From contig CAJQUW010008996.1 of assembly GCA_907163375.1 (NCBI GenBank), forward strand, positions 129,001 to 193,000: a stretch of DNA of 64,000 bases, given 5' to 3'. Within the stretch, counting starts at the first letter, position 1; the number at the start of each line of letters is the position of its first letter. The position numbers and the translations under genes are program-made. Under the pieces are notes generated by a model. The model saw nothing but the letters and a program-made list of their open reading frames with translations. It did not search any database and had not been told where the DNA came from. Source of the DNA: Prostheceraeus crozeri (taxonomy: Eukaryota; Platyhelminthes; Polycladida; Euryleptidae). Below are positions 42,151 through 52,340 of the stretch, piece by piece.

Positions 42151-42204
42151 GATGGAAATGAAATGAAATGAGAGGTAGTGGTTTATATACCCCTCTAACG
42201 CGAC

Positions 42205-42352
42205 GCAACGTTCAAGTTGACTGATAGCAGATTCAACTTAATGATAGTATTCGCCAGTCTAAAGACTGCCCAGAGCAAACCGCGTGGAGGTTCTATCATG
42301 TCTTGCCCCTAGGTGGCCCTTATGAGAGCCGTTGGTTTGTTCTCGGGAGTGA
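42205..42352 (-). repeat. Repeated hairpin-bearing 3' segment, copy 3 of 3
   Basis: The most diverged copy. The hairpin arm changes from GGCCCT to GGCTCT, which keeps pairing with AGGGCC through a G-U wobble. It follows the 42432-43586 gene and a short GT-AG intron in its 3' leader. Confidence 0.82.
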
Positions 42353-42431
42353 AGGTAGGGAAAAGATCTGCAATGAAAATGATATGTATTAGAATAGGAT
42401 GTACTATCTTATTTGCTTTTCACTTACCAAG

Positions 42432-43586
42432 TTAGCCATCCTTAGGCAGTCTCGAGCGCTTCCTGACTGAGAAGGCTGTCAAGTGCCCACGCATTCTGAG
42501 TGTGGCGTGGAGGCATTTCTTAGTGGGATGGCCATTATAACAGATGATGGATTCATCTAAATTTTGGTTTACAAGAACTTGACCGTCCAAATGATTATCC
42601 CGAATAGGGATGTGAAATTCAAACAACCTATCCTCATTCAAACGATTCCACTCATCCCTCATACGCTCCAACTTCTCAAACGCCTGTCTCTCATCATCCC
42701 GCCGAGCCACATTCCTCTCCAACTCAACATTCCTCGCTCTCAACACACTCATCTCCTTCATCATCTCCTCAAACTTCGCTTCTGCATCTCTCATTCTTCT
42801 CTCTGCAGCACTCGCCCTCTTCTCACACTCATCATTCTTCTCTTCCAACTCTCGCGTCTTCTTCTTCAAATCAGTCACACTACGCCTCATTCGGATATTC
42901 TCATCCGCTAACTCCTTCGACTTCAGTTCCTTCTTTTTCAACTCATCCAACTCATTCACGACTTCATCTTTCACCTTCTTCAAACTTTCATACTTATTTA
43001 TCAACAAATCATGTGCCATCTGCTGCGACACATGTTTCTCTTCTTCATACTTCATCCACCTCGCCGACTGCACGCGAATCCCACCACCCTTCACTTTTGG
43101 GGAAGATGAGCTCTGCGGGGGGTCCTCAACAACGATGTTGGACACCTCCGAGGAAGAAGAGCTCAACTTCCTCACACGCTCCCTATCTAAATCCACATCA
43201 TCCTCATCATCACTCTCAAGCACTCTCTTCCGCTGAATCTCAGCCTCCAACAAAGCAACAGCTTTGTCTACCTCATCAGTCTCCACAACATTCTCCACCT
43301 TGGCGTCTCGCTCTATCGCCAACATTCGCTCCCTCTCTTCAACAATCAACTTGGTGAATCTATGGTCATTCACCAAACCTCCACTACAGTCAGCATGCAC
43401 TCGGTAAAACTTCACCTCATCCTCAACTCCCTTCAACACTCTACACTTCACACACGCAACCCCATTCAAGATAATCATGTGGTCAGTGCCCGCCTTCTTC
43501 ACATGTGCCTTGGCGTCCGCACTGCGATTTATTCGCCCACATGTACACATTTTGATATGGAATTTGCGATTCTTATCATTTGCCAT
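42432..43586 (-). CDS. Coiled-coil protein with N-terminal zinc-binding motifs, Polinton B
   Basis: 384 residues. N-terminal region: CTCGRINRS, then AHVKKAG, CVKCRVLKG and HADCSGG, a Cys/His spacing for zinc. The middle is acidic and Ser-rich (SDDEDDVDLD; SSSSSEVS), followed by about 150 residues of heptad-like coiled coil rich in Glu/Lys/Arg. It ends with FHIPIRDNHLDGQVL and NGHPTKKCLHATLRMR. The paralogue at 58063-59236 keeps the same order and ends. After the stop, the minus strand shows GTAAGTG...TTTTCATTGCAG, an intron ahead of the repeated 3' segment. Whole. Function unknown. Confidence 0.7.
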   Translation of the reverse strand: MANDKNRKFHIKMCTCGRINRSADAKAHVKKAGTDHMIILNGVACVKCRVLKGVEDEVKFYRVHADCSGGLVNDHRFTKLIVEERERMLAIERDAKVENVVETDEVDKAVALLEAEIQRKRVLESDDEDDVDLDRERVRKLSSSSSEVSNIVVEDPPQSSSSPKVKGGGIRVQSARWMKYEEEKHVSQQMAHDLLINKYESLKKVKDEVVNELDELKKKELKSKELADENIRMRRSVTDLKKKTRELEEKNDECEKRASAAERRMRDAEAKFEEMMKEMSVLRARNVELERNVARRDDERQAFEKLERMRDEWNRLNEDRLFEFHIPIRDNHLDGQVLVNQNLDESIICYNGHPTKKCLHATLRMRGHLTAFSVRKRSRLPKDG

Positions 43587-44349
43587 GGTTGAGATTTCTC
43601 GTTAACTGTAAGATAATGAAATTTGTATAAGTTTGGAATCATGTAGTATACAGCCTAAAGCATTACACTTAGTGAGGAATGATAGATTTGAGTGTAGTGA
43701 GTGGCACTCGATCCCGTCGACAGCCCGAAGGCCTTGTACTGATCACTAGGGAAGTGAGAGATCTTCCCGATACCCGCTATTTACAGCTCAAGACATCATT
43801 GTCACTGCCCCGAAGTGGTAACAGGAACGCCGAGTCAAAGGTAGTGATCAGTAGCTGGGATCTAACCCCTCAAAGCTGCCTTAGCTTTAGTTAAATTTCA
43901 AATCTGATAGCAGATTTGAACTCCGCATATTTGAAAACCTTAGACTACATGTTAAAACTTTGAAAAAACTGAAGATTAAGAATTTTAAAAAAATTCCGCA
44001 TTTTGCTACTCATACTACTTTTAAAAATTTTTATCAGTAGTAAAGACACTATTAAACTCTATCACACAAACTTTGAAGTAAGAAGATAGCTTGCCTACTT
44101 CAAAAGATAGAGTCCTTTGAAACACCCGATATCGGGAGATCAGAGCGACGACCGTCGCTTACCTCGTCTTTCGATGAAGTGATGAGACTTACGTTGTCGG
44201 GGGTTTATATATGCTCAGAAGAAAACTTAAAATGGCTCTATCTCCGAAAGTATTCATTGTAGCGACATGCGGGTTGTTGCAAACGATTTGTCTCATCATT
44301 TTCTATCATATGACATCTGCACCATTCTCATATGACCACGGGAAGTGGG
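43587..44349. other. Leader and promoter region of the coiled-coil gene
   Basis: The minus strand has a CATATATAAAC TATA box (44204-44213) and a GTAAG donor-like site just after the probable start (near 44190), so the leader is probably spliced. No coding frame is convincing. Confidence 0.45.
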
Positions 44350-44640
44350 TGGGTCAGCACATGGCCATGTAACATGCCACAAGTGAAAAAATTCCTAAGT
44401 GTGGGAGCTCCAGTGTGGTGAAAATTTTGAAAAATTTAAAACTTCCGAATTTCAATCTGGTACCCTTACCAAAACTTCTTTCATCATTTTTCACTAAGCC
44501 CCCCCCCTACCGTTCGGAGAAATTTGATGGAAACTGTTTTGGTAAAGGTCCCAGGTCGAAATGCGACACTTTGGAAAATTTTCAAAATTTTACTCATACA
44601 AAGCCACTCTGACACTTAGGATTTTTTCAGGTGAGCTCCG
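44350..44640. repeat. Inverted pair of the terminal-repeat module, Polinton B
   Basis: One module copy (from about 44385: AAAAAATTCCTAAGTGTG, then GAAAATTTTGAAAAA and a C9 tract) faces a second inverted copy (to 44640: TTTGGTAAAGGTCCCAGG, GACACTTTGGAAAATTTTC, GACACTTAGGATTTTTTCAG). The same module is present in both terminal repeats of this element and in Polinton C. Confidence 0.8.
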
Positions 44641-44689
44641 ACCTAAAATCTTGTAACCGCTCTAACTTGTGAACGGCTGGTCCGATTGA

Positions 44690-45143
44690 CTCGCGACAAA
44701 AATGTCGTCGAGCAGTTTTTTCTCCTCTTTCAAACGAGTAGCTGTAAAACAAAATCCGTCCACTAGAACCAAAGTTAGAAGATTGCTGTCGGGGGGGGGG
44801 TCAGTAAAATTTGATGAAACAAACTTTGGTCAGGGTCCCAGGTCGAAATTCGACACTTTGGAAAATTTTCAAAATTTTGTCCATACAAAGTCACTCTGAC
44901 ACTTAGGATTTTTTCAGGTGAAGTCCGACACCGACATTCCACCCTCCCAACCTGGCCGGCACACCACGCCAACCTGCAGAGCGCATCACAAACCACCTCT
45001 CGCTACGTCGTCGCGCCATAGGGGGGGGAGTCAGACGCGAAGCAACACTGAGGCGGACCACGGCCAACTCGTCTGACAGGAGGGGGGACGTCAGTGACGG
45101 CGGCCATCTTGCGCGGTCCAGTGGTGTAGATTTACTTACTACT
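44690..45143 (-). repeat. Right terminal inverted repeat of Polinton B, with target duplication outside
   Basis: Reverse complement of the left repeat, roughly 90-95% alike over the outer ~400 bp and less inward. It lacks the left copy's internal ~65-bp duplication and has a G9 tract near 44790. It ends with ...CTTACTACT at 45143, followed by the hexamer TCCGCT (45144-45149). Confidence 0.9.
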
Positions 45144-45149
45144 TCCGCT

Positions 45150-46221
45150 GGATCTTCGGTGGTCAATACGCGGCGGTGGTTACCAACGACCAGCACAGAA
45201 TGATGACCCAAGCCAAATTTCGAAGCTCCTTCCTTCCTCTTCCATCTTTTCCTTATTACTTGTAAGTCTCGTCGTAGTTGAACTGAGGTTTCAATACACA
45301 TATATTATTTGAAACGCCTTTTTGTCTTCGGATTTCCTTATAGCTAAACCGAGGGGATCGAATACCTGTCTTATATATAGAATAAGACGAGGTTGCAATA
45401 TTTTCCAGACTCGAATCGGAAGTATGATATGGGCTTCAGAACCTTGTGAGGCCGTGTGATTCCAAATTGTGCGAACTGTCATTTTACGGTTCAATTATCA
45501 CTTCTTTCCTTTTGTGCAGTAAATAACTTTCCTATTTAGCAGCTTTCGGTGTATAATTCAAAATTTCACTGCGTCCTCATGGAAAAATGGCAAATTGCCA
45601 GGTTTTTGGTATGAATGAGCAGTCACACGAGAATCCAACGAAAATTTAATCCCATTTGAAATGCGATGTAAATGAGGCAGTGTGCTCAGATTCATTTCCA
45701 AATGGGACGATCGTGGGAAGATCTATATCAAAATTCTATTTCTCAGTAGATTAATTATTAGTTATTATATCGCTCCAACGTCGCTAGTTCGAATCTACCG
45801 CAAGAGTGATGAGGCCTAGCAAGCTGAAACATATCTGCGTGGTGTCAACATCTGTTGAGATTTGATGAAGTTATCGATTGCTTGGTTATTTGTTGAAATC
45901 ATTCTTGCTGTAATGGAAAGCAAAGTATCAGCTAATGAAATTTTATTTCATATCCATCAGTTAGTTGCAAATAGCAGCAAAGGCGTAGAATTAAGGTTGG
46001 AATATGCAGCGAGAAATTTTCAATCTTTACGAATTTACGATAATTGCACTAGCAACTCTCAACTCTCAATTAAAAATCACCACAAAAATCCTTTTTATGA
46101 TTTTAAAAAAGATCTTTGAGAACGATGATTTCTTGGCGGTAATTTTTTAATACATCAATTCATTGCCACATATATCATCCTATCATCGTGCAGCTCGAGT
46201 TATTGAAATTCAGAATCAATA
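45150..46221. other. Host-like sequence, possible SINE fragment
   Basis: No convincing gene. At 45785-45800 GCTAGTTCGAATCTACC contains a good tRNA B-box (GTTCGAATC) not accompanied by a full tRNA fold, followed by a GATGAGGCCTAGCAAGCTG stretch, so a tRNA-derived SINE fragment is possible. An open frame at 45862-46119 starts with a hydrophobic leader but has no other protein-like feature. Confidence 0.4.
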
Positions 46222-46506
46222 TCACCTCGCTTTAAGTCTCCTCAACTGTGCACTTTCAGTCTCCTCGGCATCACTGCCCTTGTAGACGTCCCTCACAGCC
46301 TTCTTTCCTCTTGGCAATTGACCAATTACTGTTCTCTTGCCCCAGGCTAGTCTTCCATAAGGAGTTCGTTTCTCCCGCGGCTGATGACCCATCTCAGCTC
46401 GAGATGAGGTTGAAATACCCTCATTGGCCACATTCGTCGCAGAGGCATAGGTTAAGATAGCCAAAAGACCCAAGAGGAGTAATTGGAAAATTTTCGCAAG
46501 CGACAT
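46222..46506 (-). CDS. Neuropeptide-type prohormone, two predicted amidated octapeptides
   Basis: 94 residues. A signal peptide (about residues 1-23, a leucine-rich core ending YASA) is followed by a spacer and dibasic sites: EKR, then TPYGRLAW-GKR, then TVIGQLPR-GKK, then a C-terminal spacer. Both peptides end in G before the dibasic site, predicting C-terminal amides: TPYGRLAW-NH2 and TVIGQLPR-NH2. They are internal repeats of T-x-x-G-x-L-x-x-G-K-[RK]. Immediately upstream of the ATG the minus strand reads TTCTTCCTTGCAG, a 3' splice site, so a 5' leader intron is expected. This is the only well-supported host gene here. I do not recognise the peptides as a named family. Confidence 0.68.
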   Translation of the reverse strand: MSLAKIFQLLLLGLLAILTYASATNVANEGISTSSRAEMGHQPREKRTPYGRLAWGKRTVIGQLPRGKKAVRDVYKGSDAEETESAQLRRLKAR

Positions 46507-48239
46507 ATCTGCAAGGAAGAATTATTATTTGAATGATCATGAGGAATGAAATGCATAGCTGTAACATGGATGACTCGAGTAGGCCTATATGGATCCCCAT
46601 AAACAAAAAGACGACTTAGCATTGGTCTGAAATTGGACTAACTGGTCTGAAAAACGCAGAAATATTATTTTTCTAATTTGACCAAAAAACCCCATTAATA
46701 CATCCATTTTCATGCATGCTATTCATGTTGTAGAGAATAATTCCTCTTATTTCCTTCTCCAGGGCTTGTCTAAATTAAGTACCGGAACTGGATAAGACGA
46801 GACGAGACAAAAATCGCCTAGAAGTCGTTAAAAATGCGTCCAAACTGTTAGGATATTCAGTGAAAATATGGAATTCGCTAGTATAAAGATAGTAGCATAT
46901 TTATAATGCAAAATATTTATGAAAATAAACGTAGTTTCTCGTCTGCGAATCACGTCAAAAACTGATACTAAATTTTGAAATAATATTCGAAAAGAAGACG
47001 ACTGTGAGATGTTTGCCCTTTTCATTTTCGCTATTATCTCTTTACAAATTTATTGAAGATTCAATGAATAAATCATTCTAATGTACTTCTAAATATTCTT
47101 AAAAGCTGCCTCCATGTCAAAATAACACAAAATATCTGATTTTCATTGATATCACGGACTTTTCAAAAATCACAATTAAATGAACATATTTTGTTGCTGT
47201 GAATCATATTTCATGGAGATCTTCTGACCTTTCATGAGGCTAAACGGAAACGCAGGTTGTTATTTCTACGATACAGTCCATGCTTAGAAAATTTGGGTTA
47301 GAGGATTACACGTGATTCTGTTCAGAATACAAAATTTCTTCGACTATTAATAGTTTTTGTAAAATAACCGGTAATTAGTTTAATGAACCATCGCATATTA
47401 GGACAATACAAGCAAAGATATTGAATACAAGAGTAAATAGTATGGATTGGAAAACTATCTTTATTATATCCAAGAAACAAGTATTTAATCAAGCTGTTTT
47501 ATTTTGATTTCAAACATTGACAACAAAGGCTAGTTTTAAAATAAATGCAAGAAAACAAACAAAATTGTTCATAGTCACACCTATTTTGAGACGTATCATT
47601 TGTAAACATATATCTATGTATATATGAAAACAAAACAATGACAGGGCCAATAAGAAACAAACAGTACATATACATATCTTACAGTGACACTTAAACTTAG
47701 ACTCCAAAAAATGATATTGTTCAACGGGTAAAACAGCTCTTCAAATGCTGAAATGGCATCCTCGCCCAGTAGAATATGGGTCTGTAAACATAATGGGTAT
47801 ATTTAGTATAATATCAATATGAAATGAAGAATTTAAATCATAAATATAATAATGACATTTTTCCATTGTGTTGTTTGATTTCTATTCATTTGTTTGGCTG
47901 AGAATACCCAGCTGAATAACCATTTTTACAATGATGGATTCTGGATGTGTCCGTTATCGGGGAATCAATTAATATACTCGAGGAAAGTGTTGTTCCCATC
48001 AAGTGTAATTGTACTATACATACAGTTCATGAGATGGGATCAATACAATAAATTCAAGTTTTAATAAGTATATTTAATTGTAAATTATGTAACATTGTAA
48101 TGATGTTTTGTGCGATTCCAATGACTGATTTGTGCATAATTAATGGATTTGTGGTGTTTTCGATTTATCTGTGATCAAAATTATTTTGTTTAAACTGTGA
48201 CGTTTGCAAATAGTTATTCTTTTTACTTCTCTAAACGAG
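46507..48239. other. Host-like AT-rich DNA without recognised gene
   Basis: Probably intron or 5' flank of the prohormone gene and intergenic DNA. No repeat family or open frame stands out. Confidence 0.5.
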
Positions 48240-48260
48240 ATGGCGGAGGCTGAGAAGAAT
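48240..48260 (+). CDS. Possible first coding exon of a host gene (MAEAEKN)
   Basis: ATGGCGGAGGCTGAGAAGAA continues one base to a GTAAGT donor at 48261. The ATG has a good start context (GAGATGG), the peptide is typical of an acidic cytosolic N-terminus, and the exon ends in phase 0. The rest of the gene would lie beyond LINE 3. Support is only the start context and the donor site. Confidence 0.35.
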
Positions 48261-49268
48261 GTAAGTTTACCCTGCTATTGAAATGAAATTATATTAATTA
48301 AATTCAGTGTACTTCTCCAGAGAATTTATGTGAAAATGAGGTGAAATTTCCTATTAAAGCCTTACATATGTAGCATTTATCGGAATGCCTTAATGCTATA
48401 CATCGGATAAGTTTGCTGTCATAACGACTCCGATTACGATCTCATTACGATTCCTGTTATGAGCGGTCATCGTCTGTCACTTGTTATGTTTTGTTAGTTC
48501 AGCTAGGCCTGTTAATCTTGTGTCTAATCAAGCATTTTGAATTTACTCATGCAGGACTATAATGTATTTTGCTCGGAGGTTTCCACGATAGTAAGACGGT
48601 TTAATCCTCGATGCCCGTTTATTATTTGTGAATATATTTATAGGGTGACTATTATATACGGCACAGCCAGTGGTATCTCAGCTTTGCATTCGGTCGCTCG
48701 CTCTCAGGGGAGACGGTCGGATAGCTAGCGTGGTGCTGCTCACCATCGTCGCTACTTTTATCTTGCCTTCCTGCGCGTCGGTTACACTGTGAACACTGTC
48801 ATTCTTTGCCATCATCTTCAGTGCTTATCTCATGTTAAAATCCGGTGTTGGTATCTCGTACGTCGGCCTACATTACACTTTTTATGAGCATTTTGAGCAT
48901 TTTTGCACTTACTTCGCGTCGTATCCTTCAACCCTATTGGCTATCTCAGCGTGCACGCGTTTCCCTCCTCCCGCCAAACCCAGTGGATTATTAGTGTCAC
49001 CGTGTTGCAGTTTTCGCTCGCCTCTTGGCTAATAGAACATTCAACGCCAGCATCTTCGACACTCTCTCTCCCCTCTGTCGTTACGTCATCATGATGATCG
49101 ATGATACACTGCAGACCGCTGCTTGCTGCTTCTCCCTAAGATGGTGACTGGTGAGGTGACGACACGATCAGCTGTTTCACTGACGCTCAACGTCATCGGC
49201 TGAGAACTCCATCACGCTTGCACTTCAGTCCCTGATTAGGGAAGCTATCTCGCATCGCCCATGTCATA

Positions 49269-49340
49269 TGCGGTCTGGCCGAGCGGATCAATGCTGAACT
49301 TTTGCCTCCACGATATCTGGGTCGAATCCTCCCTCCATCG
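49269..49340 (+). other. tRNA-like (SINE head) sequence
   Basis: TGGCCGAGCGG (49276-49286) is a perfect tRNA A-box in the style of tRNA-Leu/Ser, and GGGTCGAATCC (49318-49329) is a B-box with one difference, at normal spacing. Stems are poor, so this is a tRNA-derived SINE head or tRNA relic, not a working tRNA. Confidence 0.5.
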
Positions 49341-49384
49341 GTTAAACGGTTCCTTTTTTCTCGTTCATTCGGTCATCTGACTTC

Positions 49385-52340
49385 GTGTCAGCTGGTCGGA
49401 TAGCTAGCGCTCTCTCGCGTTGCTGCTTCTTGATGATGTGTCATTCCTACACGACATCTGATTTATTGATTCTCAGCAGAAAGTCTTGTACATGCTTGAA
49501 ACGATCTATTAAACGTCGTCTGAAATACTTCGGGATTTATGTTGACCATATTCCAGTCATTTCATCTATCAGGAAACAACAACCGTATGAACAGCATCTT
49601 ATTCATCGCAACAGAACTTTAACTCCATGTCAAACTACATCGTTACATAAAGAACGTCAGAAAAGAATACGTGTGAATCTACCATCATTGTTTCTAACAA
49701 ATGTAAGATCACTATCAAACAAGATTGATGAAGTTGTGGACCGATTTACCAGAGTAAAACCTGATGTGGCTATTCTTACAGAATCTTGGCTGGACCATGA
49801 TATTCCGGATACATCTATTTCTGTACATGGATATTCTGTGGCTCGTAAAGACAGAAATAAATATGGTGGTGGAATTATTCTTTATATCAATAATTCCTTG
49901 GATTTCTTATGTGTGAATATTGACGCCATCGAATCTGTTAGTACCTGTCCGACTGAAATTCTTCCTATTTGGTTTCCGGTTTTGAAATTACTTTTAATTG
50001 GTGTTTATCATCCTTTTTGGAAAGACTCAGCTAGAAATCATCAAGCAATATCTACTATATCGGACATTATTGATCATGTGCTTATGTATCCTGATGCTGA
50101 AACAAATTCAACTAAGATAGTGATATGTGGGGATTTTAATGATCTAAATAGTGATATTGATGTGTTAGAAAATTCCTATGATCTACAGAGAATTGTGCAT
50201 TTCAATACCAGAGGAAATAAGACACTTGACCAGATAATTACCAATATCAAAAGTGATCGTAGACCAAAGTTGCAAACTCCGTTTGGACGTTCCGATCATA
50301 GTGTTGTTTTTTGGGATCCAGCTGCTAAATGTGAATCTGTTACCATGAAGACGAAAGTCCGAAACTTCAGCAAAGCCAATCAACGCATGTTTGACTCTTC
50401 AGTGACTCAAGTAGACTGGAAGTTACTTGAGGATTACGTGGATGTCGATGTTACAATAGTGGTTTTCCAGAATGTCTTATGGTACTTATTCGATAGTTGC
50501 TTTCCGTGGATTACAGTACGTTATCGGAACAGTGATCCTCCATGGATGAATACGGCATTAAAAGTCTTAATGGATAGAAGAGATCGCGCATTTCATAAAG
50601 GACAACAGCAAAAGTGTGTCAATTTGAGATCACATGTGATAGATTATTCTCGTACGCTTAAACAGAAGTATCTGAAAAAGATCGGAGATTTTTGTCATAG
50701 TCGGAATGATTGGAAGCGTATCCATAATGTTTCTAGATACAAAAAACACCAAATAATGTGTCCTCTGTGTCAGCAACAGAGTTGAATCAATATTTTGCAT
50801 CTGTCTATGAGAATTGTGATCCCAGTGTCTTTTCTGCGGATTCAAGTGCATTACCTGATCATTCATTGATAGTATCTGACTTTCAGATTGATACCTATCT
50901 TCGTCGACTCCGTAAAGGTGGTGGCGGTCCAGATGCCATTCCTTTTTGGGTTTTCAAGAACCATTCAATTGTATTGTCAAGTGCTATTGCTCATATCTTT
51001 AATATGTGTTTTGAAAATAGTATTTTCCCCACAATGTATAAATATGCTAATGTTGTCCCCATTCCGAAAGTTTCTATGCCTAAGTCTCTTGTTAATTTTC
51101 GTCCCATTTCAATTTTACCTGTTCTTTCTAAAGTGCTAGAAAAAATTGTCGTAGCTGAATGGATTCTACCATACATTTCAAAGGAGTTGTCGCCGACGCA
51201 GTTTGCGCATGTTCCCGGTGCAGGAAAGGGGACAACTACCGCATTAACATTAATATGTCATGATATTTTACAATTTCTTGACTGTAAATCGGTGGGTGTG
51301 CGAATGTTAGCAATTGACTTTAAACAAGCTTTTGATAAGTTGAGTTATAATTCCATCCTAAACTCACTTTTATCTTTCAAATTACCTAGACAAGCTAAAG
51401 CAACGTGTTCGTATTGAGGATTTCTTTTCCGAGTGGTCTCCTGTTACTAGCGGTGTCCCCCAAGGGAGTATAGTCGGACCAATGTTATTTGCAATGGTAA
51501 TGGACTCATATTCACCTGTTTGTGATAATTCTAAATGCATAAAATATGCCGATGATGTGAAGATGCTTCATTTTGTTCGGACTGAAGCTGATAATTTCTT
51601 GCAAGAAGAATGGCGTCATATGGAGTCCTGGTCCCACTCAGTTGGTTTGTATTTGAACTGCAGTAAAAGCAAAATTATGGACTGCATCACTAAGAAGTCT
51701 CTTGTTCTGCAACCTGTTGTCAGTAGTGATGGTTCTTCCTTGTCAACGGTCTCGACTCTGAAACTTTTGGGTGTTACCTTTTCATCCGATCTTACGTGGA
51801 ATGCCCATGTGAATGATATTGTTAAGAAATGCTATCGTCGATTTTATATATTACGTAACTTAAAACGCGCCAATTGTTCGGCTAAGATTATACATATGTG
51901 TTACGTTGTTTTTATTAGATCGGTACTTTTATATTGTTATCCGTGTATATGTAATATGCCCTCCTATTTACATAAGCAACTTCTTCGAGTTGAGTCAAGG
52001 GCAGCAAATTATTTCAAATCTTTCACATATAATGATATTATATCTGTTGCTGACAAGGCTTGTATCCAACTATTTCAGATTGTTGCTAATCATAGCGACC
52101 ACCCTTTACGTGTTATGTTTCAAGACAGGCTACCAACTCCAAGAAATTCATGTGTCCTAAAAGCGCCTTTTGCAAGATCGTCTCGTTTTGCAAAGAGCTT
52201 TGTAAGATTTTGTAACTGCTGATTATGTGAACAGTTCATCTTTAACTTTTATTATTTCTTAACTTTGTATTTGACTTCTGTAATGCATTCACCGCATCAC
52301 TGTGAGGCAATAAAGACATTCTAATTCTAATTCTAATTTG
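49385..52340 (+). mobile_element. LINE 3, CR1/L2-like non-LTR retrotransposon, frameshifted
   Basis: Endonuclease frame (49385-50785) with LFLTNVRSLSNKIDEVVD, AILTESWLDHDIPD, KYGGGIILYINNSL, VICGDFNDLNS and GRSDHSVVFW. RT frames (50758-51417 and 51482-52222) with GPDAIPFWVF, RPISILPVLSKVLE, LAIDFKQAFDK, SGVPQGSIVGP-type block and the catalytic KYADDVKML. Two frameshifts separate the three frames. The 3' end has AATAAAG and a (TTCTAA)n tail (52319-52337). A 5' leader may reach back to about 48650, where GGTCGGATAGCTAGCG occurs as it does at 49394. The copy is close to full length but inactive. Confidence 0.9.

Larger units (their letters stand above)
17611..45143. mobile_element. Polinton/Maverick copy B, both ends present, 27.5 kb with two nested LINEs
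   Basis: The ends are 5'-AGTAGTAAGTAAATCTACAC at 17611 and its exact reverse complement ending at 45143, the AG...CT termini of Polintons. Flanking hexamers are TCCGCG (17605-17610) and TCCGCT (45144-45149), a 6-bp target duplication with one difference. Terminal inverted repeats span roughly 450-490 bp. Inside are all core genes (ATPase, integrase, pVI-like, capsid, protease, polymerase B) plus terminal accessory genes. Without the two LINEs the element is about 22.3 kb, large for the family. Most capsid-module genes look whole; the element as a whole has about half a dozen breaks plus the LINE insertions, so it is a fossil of moderate age. Confidence 0.93.

Noticed and set aside
42564-43592. 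Plus-strand frames opposite the 42432-43586 gene
   Set aside because: Shadows of the coiled-coil gene, with Ser/Pro/His-rich low-complexity content.
43679-43894. 71-codon frame in the leader of the coiled-coil gene
   Set aside because: It lies antisense in a probable spliced leader and shows no protein-like pattern.
45862-46119. Open frame with a hydrophobic start
   Set aside because: Apart from a signal-like leader nothing suggests coding: no splice context, no repeats and AT-driven composition.
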